Below, piece after piece: positions 1 through 10,239 of a stretch of DNA of 64,000 bases (positions are counted from its first letter, which is position 1; the number at the start of each line of letters is the position of its first letter). The translations under genes were made by a program, and so were the position numbers. The DNA is from Notamacropus eugenii (Eukaryota; Chordata; Mammalia; Diprotodontia; Macropodidae): NCBI RefSeq assembly GCF_028372415.1, contig NC_092879.1, positions 101,099,828-101,163,827 on the forward strand, given 5' to 3'. The notes beneath the pieces were generated by a model that saw only the letters and a program-made list of their open reading frames with translations, was not told the origin of the DNA and did no database searches.

Positions 1-149
1 GTCTTCCTTACAAGGTAACATGAGTGTAAGGGGAGAGGCCACATCCCGCTGCTCCTGCCAACTCGGGAAAATGAAATCCCAAGATATTACTAAGGTATGG
101 AACTGACTCTCAGGATGAGGCCATTCCCTGATCCCTTTATGAATGAAAA

Positions 150-232
150 GCCATGAAGTGATCCCTATGTCCTGGGCACTGTGTAAGCCCTGGGCACACA
201 AGTACATGTGAGTGAGACAGCTCCTGCCCTGC
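150..232 (+). repeat. MIR/L2-like SINE fragment
   Basis: The stretch reads like the common mammalian phrase 'tgtcctgggcactgtgtaag' followed by a 'cctgccctgctggagcttgg'-type segment. This matches the 5' half of MIR-type CORE-SINEs as I remember it. It is old and diverged. The flanking bases 1-149 and 233-629 show nothing I recognise. Confidence 0.5.
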
Positions 233-629
233 TGGAGCTTGGACTCCAATGAAGAAGTAGCCAGAGCTGGGGTTGGGAAGTGACAGTGCTGGCAGCCAGG
301 AGTGGCTGACTGGGAAGGAGCATGGTGGCTTGGCTCTGGGTAAGGTGAATGACCATCTATCAGAGCCCGGTACCCTAAGATCTGAGTTCTAGGGGAGCAG
401 GGGGAACTACCTCTCTGATTGAGCCAAAAAGGGAAAACCGGAGAAAAAAACAAAACCAAATAATGCCTCTAGACTGGGGGATTTCCATAGCAATCCCTGA
501 GAGGCTTGAGGAAGTCAGGACTCAAGGCAATTTGTAGCAGAGTCTGCCCAGGGTTATAGGAGGGAAGCTTTATGGTAATTCTTCTTACAATGCTATTTAT
601 TTAATGCTTTTGCTAAGAGCTACTTGTGG

Positions 630-656
630 CTAATGTGCAAAGGGACTGCACATTAG
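630..656. other. Perfect 10-bp inverted repeat (hairpin)
   Basis: CTAATGTGCA at 630-639 is the exact reverse complement of TGCACATTAG at 647-656, with a 7-base loop. It lies in unique DNA with no recognised repeat around it. It could be a transposon remnant or chance. Confidence 0.6.
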
Positions 657-859
657 AGGGGGCTCATGAGCAGAGACCCACAAGGTTACCCCTCCAAAAG
701 CCAGTACAATCACACCAGGTCTGGAGACCCCATCTGCTAATGGGAAGCCCAAGGTGGGAAACTAACCTATAAGTGTCCTCTCGAAGTTATGTAATAATGG
801 CACTATTATTATTACTTATTTGCTGCATGACTACCTCAGGAAAATCCTTTTTTACTCTT

Positions 860-925
860 GGGGACTGCCTTGGTTTCCCTCTCTGTAAAATAAATGACTG
901 ATCTCAGAGATCCTAGCCAGCTTCC
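860..925 (+). repeat. MIR-type SINE tail
   Basis: It contains the MIR core phrase 'ggtttccctctctgtaaaat' followed by a 'gactgatctcagagatccta'-type segment. It is a short fragment. Bases 926-1124 are GC-rich unique DNA with no supported gene. Confidence 0.6.
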
Positions 926-1124
926 AGTCTCTCTCCATCAAAACCACTGGACTGAGGGCAGCCAGGAGATGGAGCAGCTGGGGTGGGGACAGTCTCCTTT
1001 GACAGGAGTGCAGGGGGTGGAGAAGAGGGGCCTTAGGCTGTGGGTCTTGTCTTGGCTGGCCCTGCAGCCTCTGGGCTCTCCCTCCTGGGGAACACCCATC
1101 CAGCTGCTGGGGGTGGGTGAGAGA

Positions 1125-1255
1125 GGATGGGTTAAACTGAGGATTAATTGGCAAGGGGGGGGGGCGGGGCCGGGAGGGGTCGGTGTGCGCTGTGAGCTGC
1201 AGCAGCTCTGGTGGCTTAATCAGATTATAGGAGCCCAGCCCCTGTGAGGGGAAGA
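1125..1255. promoter_or_regulatory. Candidate regulatory block with homeodomain sites and a GC box
   Basis: Within about 130 bases there are GGATTAATTGG (1141-1151), a GC box GGGGCGGGGC (1161-1170), the palindrome GAGCTGCAGCAGCTC (1194-1208) and TTAATCAGATTA (1216-1227). GGATTA/TAATC are the core sites of K50 homeodomain factors (OTX, PITX, CRX family), which is established knowledge. That this is an enhancer or promoter is inference from motif density. There is no ORF and no repeat signature. Confidence 0.3.
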
Positions 1256-1584
1256 GAAGAGAACCTGGTCTGGGTCTGGGTGTCCTGCAGGAACAGCCCC
1301 CGAGCAGGTGTCAGCTAGGGAACTGAAGGAACCGCTCTGTCAACCCAGGGAAGTAAGCAACCTGCCCAGGAATTTGTGCCATTAGCGCCTCCCCCCAACA
1401 CACAGTCTTCCAGTACAAGGGCACTATGAGCTCCATGGCTCCCCCACCGTGGGGTGAGCTCAGGTGTCCCTGCCCCCTTCCCTCCCTGCCCAGGGGACAA
1501 GGTTCCCCTTTTTCTCACCCTGGGTGGGCCATGCTTGTCCAGACACTAGGGGATGAATAGAATGGCTTTGGAGGGGACTGGCCA

Positions 1585-1770
1585 ACTTGTTTCTTTAGGT
1601 GAGGGGAGGGAAAGGGGGTAAAAGAAGGAGAAGAAGGAGAGATTGGGGAGGGAAGGGAGAAAATGAAAGAAGAAGGAGAAGAGGGAGAAGAAGGGAAGAA
1701 GGGGAAAAAAAGGGAAAGGGAGAAAGAGGAGAGGAAGAGGAAGAAGAGTGGGACAGGAGAAGATGAGGGA
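1585..1770 (+). repeat. Polypurine (GA-rich) tract
   Basis: Almost uninterrupted A/G on the plus strand for about 180 bases in gga/gaa-rich units. The long minus-strand Leu/Ser/Phe/Pro reading frames here are a consequence of this bias and are not genes. Bases 1256-1584 hold nothing recognisable. Confidence 0.85.
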
Positions 1771-2559
1771 GGACACTGGGGCCTAGGCCTGAGTCACTGG
1801 CCAGATACCACATGATGAGACCCAGATTGGAATTCTCTAGGGTTCAAGGCTACCCTCTGTCGAGATTGACCTGTGGGTCCCATGCCAGGTAGGCATCACC
1901 AAGGAGGGAAACCTTGCTCTATGATGCCCTTCCCCCAATCAGGGAGACATTTCTAGGACCTCTGCCAATGATGACCCCTGAGGGGACCAAGCTGCTTTTC
2001 TCCTCTCATGGCATTTCCCACCACTGGGAAGGAGCTCCATCAGCTTGAGGTGCCTGGCAGGTCCCTACCACATCTCTCCATTCGTCAGCTTGGGGTATTT
2101 GGAGGGAGCAGAGTGCACAGGAGCTGAAGCCCAACTTCCTGGAGAGAAACCCTAAGTCCCATGCAGAAGTCAGAGCTGGGACTCATCAGAGTAGCTGCAG
2201 GTCCCCCGATGGAGCTGCTTCCTGGAGTGGGGTCTCATCCCCCCCAACCCCTTAACCCCAGGAATAATTTCTTAAACTGTTCAAACTTGGCAGCAGCCAC
2301 CTCAATGCCTCCACCTCCTGTTTGCCTTGGTCTTTAGGACCTCTAAATCTCAGGAATTCAGGTTGGGTCCAGAGCTCCAAGGGAGTGGCTCCAAGCTCTA
2401 GCCCATGGGCTTTTTGACTGGGTGCCTCTGCTGCTTTTCACCCTGGGAGGCACCGAATCCCCCACGGCGCTTTCTTTTCCTTTGTCCTTCACGACCCCAG
2501 TCTCCATTGATTCTTCTATCCTGGCCTCATCTTTTTAGTCTTCTTAGTTGAACCTCCAT
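1771..2559. other. Unassigned unique DNA
   Basis: No coding region, repeat or RNA gene is visible. Reading frames are short and of biased composition. Confidence 0.5.
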
Positions 2560-2890
2560 CTTCCTTATGCCCCAGAAGTGTGGCTGTCCTCCGGGCTCTG
2601 GCCTGGACCCTTCACTCGGTTCTTTCTCCACATGTTGTTCCCTTGGTGACTGGCATTGAGTTAAGCACCCCCGTGCAGACCTGGTCGAGTCCTCATCAGC
2701 TTCAGAGCTGCAGTGCTATATTCTTGTCTGCCTGCCTGCTGGCATCTCAAGTCTAACAAGATCCTTGGCAAAAATGACCTCTTTCTGCTCCCCCCTCAAC
2801 CTCCCTCAGTCCAATTTCTGTTCCTGGCAGCCTGACCCTTCCTGTCACTCCAGCTTGGGACCTTGGCTTCACCCTAGATTCTTCCCTAGC
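2560..2890 (+). repeat. L2 LINE ORF2 fragment (3' part of reverse transcriptase region)
   Basis: The order of phrases (a 'ggacccttcactcggttctt' segment, 'cccttggtgact', a 'ctggcatctcaagtctaaca' segment, then a 'cttgggaccttggcttcacc' segment) follows the C-terminal half of the L2 ORF2 consensus as I remember it. It is heavily mutated with no open frame. The bases after it (to about 3,770) are unassigned apart from a GGA-rich patch at 3,276-3,312. Confidence 0.55.
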
Positions 2891-3769
2891 ATCCAGCTGT
2901 GGGTGGGAGGGGGAGAGGAGGAGAGGGGATGAGAAGCATCATGAAAACAACTGCAAGGAACAACCCCCTGTCTCCCTTTGAGAATCCATCTGATAAACCA
3001 CATTGGGACCAGCCCATCTTCCCAGGCACAGCGATCACTGGAAGTTCCTCTGCTATATCACATTGGTCTGCCAGCACTCAAGAGCAGCATTTTTGATAGA
3101 TGTTGCCACACTGACTACTGGGGATCTCCAAACTTCATGCAATGAAGTGCTCTTGAAACAGAGATGACCCAGGACAGAGGGAGGTGCATATGGCCAAGGC
3201 TGCAGCGCCCCAACCCAACGATCCAATTACAAAAGGCTACATCTGATGGACATTCAATATAAAAGAAGCCCGGGGTGGGGAGGAGAAGGAGGAGGAGGAG
3301 GAAGAGGAGATTATGGTTCCTATTTGTGTAGCGCTTTTAGCCATCTTCTTAAATGTCAGTACTCTGCTGGGAGCTCTACATGGCTTCCAGTCATGGAGCA
3401 TGACAGTCTCAGAAGAATCCCAGCCTTCAGTGCCCCCCACCACCACCAAGGGTGATGGAAAGGGGGAGAATGCCGAGACTCTTTGAGGGACGGGAGACAT
3501 TGGAGCATGCTCCTTGTGCTGCAGATGGGCTGTCAAACACATCACTCAGGGCACCTATGACTAGAATCAGGATGTTCTGACATACAATTCAAGTGAAGGA
3601 TAACAGGGATGCTCCAACATAACATACAACATGTAATATAATATTAGCTAACAGGCCAACCAGTGCAACATACACAGAACTAGAAGCCACAGTCCAGCAT
3701 GGCTGGAGATGAGAGGGCTGGGGGAGGGGTAGAAGTCACTACATCTTGAGGGGCTGAAAGGCACCAGCA

Positions 3770-4100
3770 GGACCCTCTGGTCCTACCCTTGCTCTTTATA
3801 GAGGAGAAAACTGAAAGTCAGTGGGGGGAGGGACTAGCCTCAAGTGACAGTCTGGATTTAAACCCAGGATCTCTGACTTCAAATGTAGAATGTGGCACAT
3901 TCAATGCATTGAAGTATCTCATTTTTTTAGAGTTTGCAAAAGGTTTCTCTTGTTCCTATGAGGTAAATGGTGTAAGAGGTCTTATATCCACTTTACAGAT
4001 TAGGAAATTGAGGCTCAGCGAGAGTAAGTGACTCACCTCAGGTCAAATTGTTATTGATACAATCATGATATCATGGCAGAGCTATGACTCCAACTCCAGT
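3770..4100 (-). repeat. Two adjacent CORE-SINE (MIR/THER-type) tails
   Basis: Two segments end in the reverse-complement MIR signature: 'gaggagaaaactgaaagtca' followed by 'ctggatttaaacccagg', then 'ctttacagattaggaaattg' followed by 'aagtgactcacctcaggtca'. They are diverged and abut each other. Confidence 0.7.
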
Positions 4101-4850
4101 GTTCTCATCCAGTGAACATTTGGCCCTGAGTGGGAGGCCAGAATGCAGGAGGAGGCCTGGGGGAGGCCTGCAGGAACCCCAGACAAACAGACCCCTTGAC
4201 CACAGGTAGATAACATTCCCAGAGACTTTGGTGAAAATACCCCAGGGCCAAGCAGGCCACCCCCAGGGCACTGAGGGGACAATGATGCTGGACCTACAAG
4301 GTCTCTGGGTAAGAAAGAAATGGGGAGGAGGGGGCAGATGGAAGAGGCTGGAGGCCACCCAGGCTGCCAGGCCCATCTTGGATCTCCTCTCCTGGTGGTA
4401 CCCTTCCCTCTTCCCTTCCACTATTCAATCTTAGGAGATACAACTGGTATGGGATTGAGGGGCAGAGGGAGGGACAGGTAGGCAAAAAAGTGAGGAGTAA
4501 GAAAGCTCTAACCATTGGGGGAAGGAGAGGTCTCCCCAAACCCTTTGGAGAGCTTGGCTTGCTGACTTCTGCCACTACAGCCTGGAGCAAGACTTGGCAA
4601 GAGGAGACAGGTCTGAGGGGTGGGGGTGGGGGGAAGGCGGGGAGGGGTAGGCTCATCTTTTAACTGTTTCTTCTTTTCTCTGCTGGCTTCTGAGGCTTCT
4701 GACTGTTGCTGTAGGCTCTGCACTTGTGGGGGAGGATGGGGATATGGGAGCCCCGCCCTCATGCAGGGGCCTGCCAGGGTACCTGCCCCGCTCTGGGCCC
4801 TGGGCAAAGCTTGTTAGCTCCAAGGAGAAGCCCTTGGCCTTCCCCTCCCT
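4101..4850. other. Unassigned G-rich DNA
   Basis: G-rich unique DNA with a run of ggggtggggg around 4,617-4,650. The overlapping reading frames on both strands are composition artefacts with no recognisable domain. Confidence 0.5.
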
Positions 4851-4854
4851 GGAG

Positions 4855-5060
4855 CTTGTCACACAATTAGCTGTCATCTACCTGCAAGTCACTGTGTAAT
4901 TAGGTGTCCAGGAGATCGGGGTGGGAGGTGGAGGGTGGGTGCTGGGCCAGGCCATTAGCCTGCCCTGCCTGCAGTTCGATCCTTGGGCCATTATCAGGCC
5001 TGCTGTCCCTGGGGAACTTGGGGGTGGGGGTGGGGGTGGGAAACTCCTTGGCCAAGGCCA
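4855..5060. promoter_or_regulatory. Candidate conserved noncoding block with paired ATTA/TAAT sites
   Basis: CACAATTAGCTGTCATC near 4,862 and CACTGTGTAATTAGGTG near 4,890 put two Q50-homeodomain-type cores (AATTAG, TAATTAG) about 33 bases apart, roughly three helical turns. A further GCCATTATCAGGCC lies at 4,987-5,000. The texture is like conserved developmental enhancers, but I have no alignment. No gene is present. Confidence 0.3.
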
Positions 5061-5429
5061 CCAGGGCATCTGCATGACAATATCCACATTGTGGCTCATT
5101 GGGCTGTGCCCCTTCAGAAGGACAGCTGGTGCCATTGTATATAAGAGTCGGCCACTTCCTGAGTCTCCTTGGCCCAATGGCCTTCAGAGCTCAGCTCTGA
5201 GTGCTCATGGGGTGGGACTCTCTCAGGTGGGCAGTGCTTGGCTCTCAGATATTCAGTGGGGTCATATCTGTGGTGGGGTTATATCAGTGGTGTGGGCCTC
5301 TTAGCTTAGGGGCTTTTTGGGAGGGATCTTTTCTCAAGTCCTAGTTAGATTTACCAAGAGTCCTTAGGCTTAGTCTACATACACCCAGCAGCTTCTATTC
5401 CCTTTAGGGATCTCGGACAAACTACTTCA
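5061..5429. other. Unassigned DNA with an isolated TATA-like string
   Basis: A TATATAAG string occurs near 5,138 with an ATTGG/CCAAT box on each side. No open frame or splice-consistent exon follows, so a promoter is not supported. Confidence 0.4.
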
Positions 5430-5720
5430 GGACTCTGAGACCCAGGCTGCTCATTGAAATAAGGGACTTGACTTAGGTAGCTCTGAAAGCTGACCCCGAT
5501 TCTGACATCCTCTGCTCTTTGCGCAAGGGTTTCTGTCAGCATGGACAATCTCTGTCCTAAGGTCCTTCCCATGGCCTGTGAGCCTTCCCAGATCTGATAA
5601 TCTACGTTCTAAGGTCTCTCCCAGCTTTGATCTTCCCCACTTTCCTATGGGTCCTCCCAGCTCAGACATTCCCAGACTTGAAGGTCCCTGGGAGCTCTGA
5701 CACTCCAGGAAGCAGCAGGA
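5430..5720. repeat. Tandemly repeated SINE-tail motif
   Basis: Variants of 'ctaaggtccttcccagctct' recur about four or five times (for example near 5,555, 5,608, 5,650 and 5,678), with roughly 30-50 base spacing. This motif is the 3' tail of MIR/THER-type SINEs, so the block is probably a SINE tail that expanded in tandem. Confidence 0.55.
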
Positions 5721-6039
5721 CACTCCAGAGGTCATTCTGGTCACCAGAAGGATCCCCAACCTTATGCTTGGCCAAGACTTCAGAAGCCCTTGACTCCAAG
5801 TGGTCCCAAACAAGAGTCCTCATAGTATCTACAACCTAGCCAACAGATGAGCAGCCTTTGTTCCAAGATGACAGCCAGGGTTCCTAGACCTTTCTGGGGA
5901 ACATATTTGATTTCTACACTTCTCTGATTGTTAGCAAGTTAATAAAGCCACCTTTTCTCCTGGTTCTTTCTCCTCACCATTCCTAGATCTGTCCTCTGGG
6001 GCCAAGAAGTACACAGCCCATGACTCATCCTCATGGCTG

Positions 6040-6240
6040 TTGTGTCTCCACATCCTTCCATCCTTCCATCAGGCCTCTGACAGCCCCTTCTGCCCACTCT
6101 CCTAAAACGTGGTGCCCAGAACAGCATGCCCCATCTGAGATGGCCTGGGCCCTGGGATTCTTTAAATGCAGTCTAAAAGTGTTCATTTGGTCAGTTGATT
6201 TTTGGTACTCAAGTATGAGACTTTCCACTTCCCCTCCCTG
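6040..6240 (-). repeat. L3/CR1 LINE 3' fragment
   Basis: The reverse complement contains a 'gttctgggcaccacgtttta' segment followed by 'gaaggatgtggagaca', which matches the 3' part of L3/CR1-type LINEs. It is old and broken. Bases 6,241-6,789 hold nothing recognised. Confidence 0.55.
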
Positions 6241-6789
6241 TCTCCATACATAGTAGCTCGTCTTTGGCTCAGATAGGCAGACACTTCTCTGTCTGTTTCC
6301 GTTTCTGTCTCTTTCATTCAACCTTCCAGGGTAGGAGTTATCCTGAGACTCAAGGATTAGCTTCTCCTTCTCAGAAAGGTTTTTCTTAGATCTCACCTCA
6401 GTCCTTCCTGCTGTACTAATCTGCCATCTTTGTGGGCTCCCAAAGCAAGAAGTGACCAGGCTCCTGCTCTGTGTGGGTGTGCACAGAATTGAGCTGCAGC
6501 TCCTGCCTTCTGGAAGTGGGGGCCAGACCAAAGCCTAGGCAGGGCCCTCCATGTGTACAGCCTGGGCTGGACAACTCGTGGCAGCCTCATGGGCTTTGCC
6601 TTCCACCTGGGGCTATTGTTAGGAAGTCATTTCTCCTGACCAGAATGCTCTCTTCTTTCTCACTGGTTGGAAGGCTCCTCTTCCTGGAAGGCATGTGCCT
6701 GCTGGGAAGACAACTGGATTTAGAAGTGACAGAGGTGGGCCATTTGCCCGCTGGGTGATGGTGGACAAGTTACTGCCTCTTTAGGCTTC

Positions 6790-6880
6790 ACTTTCTCTCA
6801 GGAGTCTTTGAGCTGGAAGGGACCTTTGGAGACCATTTATCTAGTCCAGTCTTCTCATTGGAGGGAAGAGGAAATTCCTG
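6790..6880 (-). repeat. CORE-SINE (THER-type) fragment
   Basis: 'gagctggaagggacctttgg' followed by 'catttatctagtccagtctt' is the very common mammalian SINE phrase. Only this half is present. Confidence 0.65.
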
Positions 6881-7064
6881 GACATGAGCTATGAACCCCA
6901 AACCTGGTACCTGCAGGCTTCCTATACAAGTGCCCCTTACCCCCAGCTGCTTTCCCCCTTACTCTCATGGCCCAGCCACCTTCCTGTGCCCTCCCCCCAC
7001 CAGCAGAGGAGCCACTCCTGGCCTTACAATCCCTCCATCCCCTTTGCAGGGCCAGTGACAAGTA

Positions 7065-7225
7065 TGCCCAGCTTAATTGGTTGGCATGAAAGGCAGCGCT
7101 GACACTAATTGGCTGCATTTGGCATGCAAGCCCCCAGGCCTCCCCCTTTTCTTCCTCCAAACCCTCCCACCCCCTTCCCAGGAACCTTATCAATCCCTGG
7201 CCCCTGCCAATTAGGCCTGTTTGCC
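7065..7225. promoter_or_regulatory. Candidate enhancer with duplicated TAATTGG / TTGGCATG modules
   Basis: TAATTGG occurs at 7074-7080 and again at 7106-7112, each followed by TTGGCATG (7081-7088 and 7119-7126). A third homeodomain-type core, CCAATTAGG, lies at 7207-7215. TTGGC is an NFI half-site and TAATTG a homeodomain core (established). The duplication is visible; its function is inferred. No repeat family matches. Confidence 0.35.
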
Positions 7226-7414
7226 TCCTTTTCTTTTCTTGATGGGGCTTAGTTAGGATTTATCACACTCTGTGGGGGGAGGAAGGGGACAGGGGGGCCT
7301 CTCTTCCAGAGGGGCTGGAGGGAAGGGCCTGGGGGGTGGAGGCAGTGGGGCCAAATCCACTTATGCTCAGCTCCTCAGGGTGGCAAATAGATCAATGGTC
7401 AGGATGCACACAGT

Positions 7415-7429
7415 GGACTTCTAGATGTT
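7415..7429. repeat. Target-site duplication, left copy (half-L1 at 7,430)
   Basis: GGACTTCTAGATGTT here pairs with GGACTTCTGGATGTT at 10,220-10,234 (14 of 15 identical). They flank the minus-strand LINE. Confidence 0.85.
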
Positions 7430-10219
7430 TTTCTTTTTAAATTTATTTATTTATTTTTACTTTTCAACATTCATTTCCACAAGATTTTGAGTTCCAAATT
7501 TTCTCCCCATCTCTCCCCTCCCCCACCCCGAGACACTGTGCATTCTGATTATCCCTTCCCCTAATCTGCCCTCCCTACTATCACAGCCCTCCCTTCCTTT
7601 ATCCCCATTTTCTCTTTTTTTCTTGTAGGGCAAGAGAGATTTCTATACACCGTTATCTGTATTCCTTATTTCCCAGTTGTATGCAAAAATAATTCTCAAC
7701 ATTTGTTCCTAAAACTTGAGTTCCAACTTCTCTCCCTTCCTCCCTCCCCACACACTCCCACTGTGAAAGCAAGCAATTCAACATAGGCTATACATGTGTA
7801 GTTATGCAAAAGACTTCCATAATAGTCATGTTGTGAAAGACTAACTATATTTCCCTCCATCCTGTCCTGTCCTCCATTTATTCTAGTCTCTCTTTTGTCC
7901 TTGTCCCTCCCCAAAAGGGTTTACTTTTAATTACTCCCTCCTCTCATTTGCCCTCCCTTCTATCATACTACCACCCCACTTATCCCCTTCTCCCCTATTT
8001 TCCTGTAATGTAAGATAGATTTTCATACCAAATTGAATGTGCATGTTATTTTCTCCTCAAGCCAAATGTGATAAGAGCAAGCTTCACTTTTCCCCTCTTA
8101 CCTCCCCCCTTTCCCTGTCCATTGAAAAAGCTTTTCCTTACCCTTTTATGAGAGATAATTTGCCCCATTTCATTTCTCCCTTTCTCCTTCCAATATATTC
8201 CTCTTTTACCTCTTAATTTTATTTTTTTAGATATCATCCCTTCCTATTCAACACACCCTGTGCCCTCTGTCTATATGTATATAATCCCTCCAACTACTCA
8301 AATACTGAGAAAAGTCTCAAGAACTGCAAATATTATCCTTCCATGTAGGAATGTAAACAGTTCAACTTTAGTAAGTCCCTTATGATTTCTCTTTCCTGTT
8401 TACCTTTTCATGCTTCTCTTGATTCTTGTGTTTGAAAGTCAAATTTTCTATTCAGCTCAGGTCTTTTCATCAAGAATGCTTAAAAGTCCTCTATTTTATT
8501 GAATGACCAATTTTTCCCTGAAGCATTATACTCAGTTTTCCTGGGTAGGTGATTCTTGGTTTTAATCCTAGTTCCTTTGACTTCTGGAATATCATATTCC
8601 AAGCCTTTTGATCACTTAATGTAGGAGCAGCTAGATCTTGTGTTATCTTGATTATATTTCCACAATACTCAAATTGTTTCTTTCTGGCTGCTTGCAATAT
8701 TTTCTCCTTGACCTGGGAACTCTGGAACCTGGCTACAATAGTCCTAGGAGTTTTTCTTTTCGTATCTCTTTCATGAAGTGATCGATGGATTCTTTCAATA
8801 TTTATTTTACCCTCTGGTTCTAGAATATCAGAGAGATTTTCCTTGATAATTTCATGAAAGATGATGTCTAGGCTCTTTTTTTGATCATGGCTTTCAGGTA
8901 GCTCCATAATTTTTAAATTGTCTCTCCTGGATCTATTTTTCCAGGTCAGTTGTTTTTCCAATGAGACATTTCACATTGTATTCAATTTTTTTATTCTTTT
9001 AATTTTGTTTTGTAATTTCTTGGTTTCTCATAAAGACATCAACTTCTATCAGCTCCATTCTAATTTTTAAAGAATTATTTTTTTCAGTGAACTTTTGAAC
9101 CTCCTTTTCCATTTGACTAATTCTGCTTTTTAAAGCATTTTTCTCCTCATTGAATTTTTGGACCTCTTTTGCCATTTGGGTTTTAAAGGTGTTACTTTCT
9201 TCAGCATTTTTTTGGGTCTCCTTTAGCAAGCTGTTGACTCACTTATCATGATTTCTTGCATCACTCTCATGTTTCTTCCCAATTTTTCCTCCACTTCTCT
9301 TACTTGATTTTCAAAATTTTTTTTGAGCTCTTCCATGGCCTGAGACCATTGCAAATTTATTTTGGAGGTTTTGGATGAAGAAGCCTTCACTTTGATGTCT
9401 ACCTCTGATGGTATGCTTTATTCTTCCTCATCTGAAAGAATGGAGGAAAATACCTGTTCACCAAGAAAGTAACCTTCTATAGTCTTATTTTTTTCTCCCT
9501 TCTTTGGGCATTTTCCCAGTCAGTTACTTGACTTTTGAGTCCTTTGTCAACTGGAGGGTATACTCTAGGGACCTGTAAGTTCTCAGTTCCTCCAAAGTGG
9601 CACAATCAAGGGAGAGGAGTTTACTTCTCTCCTGGCCTGCACTCTGGTCTGGGAGCAACTACAAGCTTTTCTGCCCAGGATCTGCCAGTAGGCTTCCCTT
9701 TCCACAACTGCCTCCAGCTCCACCATGCCAGCACTCCTCCTCACCCTATGGCTGATGCTCAGGGCTGAGATCTAGATCAGCTGCTTGATTCCCCCAGGGT
9801 CTTTAGGTGGAGGGCTCCAAAAGGGGATGCTGCTGCAGTGATTTCCGCTGCCCTGGGACCCTGCTCACTTCTCACCCAGGTGAAAGAGCTTTCTCACTGA
9901 CCTTTGAAGCTGTCTTTGCCATTTGTAGGTTGAGTAATTTGGGAACTGAAGCTGCTGCCTGTGATTCCAAGTCCTGAAACCTGCTCCAGTACTGTCTGTG
10001 CCACCCAGCCAAGGCCGGGCTGTGCTCCACTCTGAGCAGGTGTGATAGACCTTTTCTGTGGTCCTTCCAGGCTGTCTTGGGTTGGAAATCTCTTTCACTC
10101 TGTTGTTTTGTGGCTTCTGCTGCTCTAGAATTTGTTTAGAGTCATTTTTACAGGTATTTTATGGGCTATGGGGGGAGAGCTACAGCAGGTGTGTCCTTCT
10201 ACTCCACCATCTTGGCTCA
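7430..10219 (-). mobile_element. Half-L1 (HAL1-type) LINE, decayed copy lacking ORF2
   Basis: Read on the minus strand the element has a 5' end with CCAAGATGG near 10,206-10,214, a 5' UTR of about 700 bases, a broken ORF1 (8,420-9,511), and directly after it a 3' UTR of about 990 bases ending in an A-rich tail (T-rich at 7,430-7,460). The 3' UTR matches that of the intact element at 47,202-50,115 phrase by phrase, including the segment around 7,770-7,880. No ORF2 sequence lies between ORF1 and the 3' UTR. A 15-bp TSD with one mismatch brackets it. CpG sites of the 5' UTR have decayed (for example GATGGCGG to GATGGTGG), as expected for an older copy. Confidence 0.85.
8420..9511 (-). pseudogene. 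LINE ORF1 pseudogene (half-L1)
   Basis: This is a broken ORF1 of the half-L1, encoding an L1 ORF1p-like RNA-binding, coiled-coil chaperone. The start corresponds to the ATG at 9,511-9,509 in the context GGGAAAATGCCC, the same as in the intact copy. Two readable remnants remain. 8,999-9,229 carries coiled-coil heptads (MEKEVQKFTEKNNSLKIRM-like). 8,491-8,961 carries the RNA-recognition and C-terminal domains with RRDNLKIMELPE, ERIHR, FQSSQVKEKILQAARKKQF and KPRITYPGKLSI. Frameshifts and stops separate them, and the normal stop codon has been lost (TGA to TCA). No protein can be made from it as it stands. Compared with the intact copy, the C-terminal domain is the better preserved part. Confidence 0.85.
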
Positions 10220-10234
10220 GGACTTCTGGATGTT
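10220..10234. repeat. Target-site duplication, right copy
   Basis: GGACTTCTGGATGTT, partner of 7,415-7,429. It lies at the 5' end of the minus-strand half-L1. Confidence 0.85.
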
Positions 10235-10239
10235 AAATG

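Noticed and set aside
5100..5170. TATATAAG with nearby CCAAT/ATTGG boxes as a promoter
   Set aside because: No CpG enrichment, initiator, exon or open frame follows; such strings occur by chance at this length.
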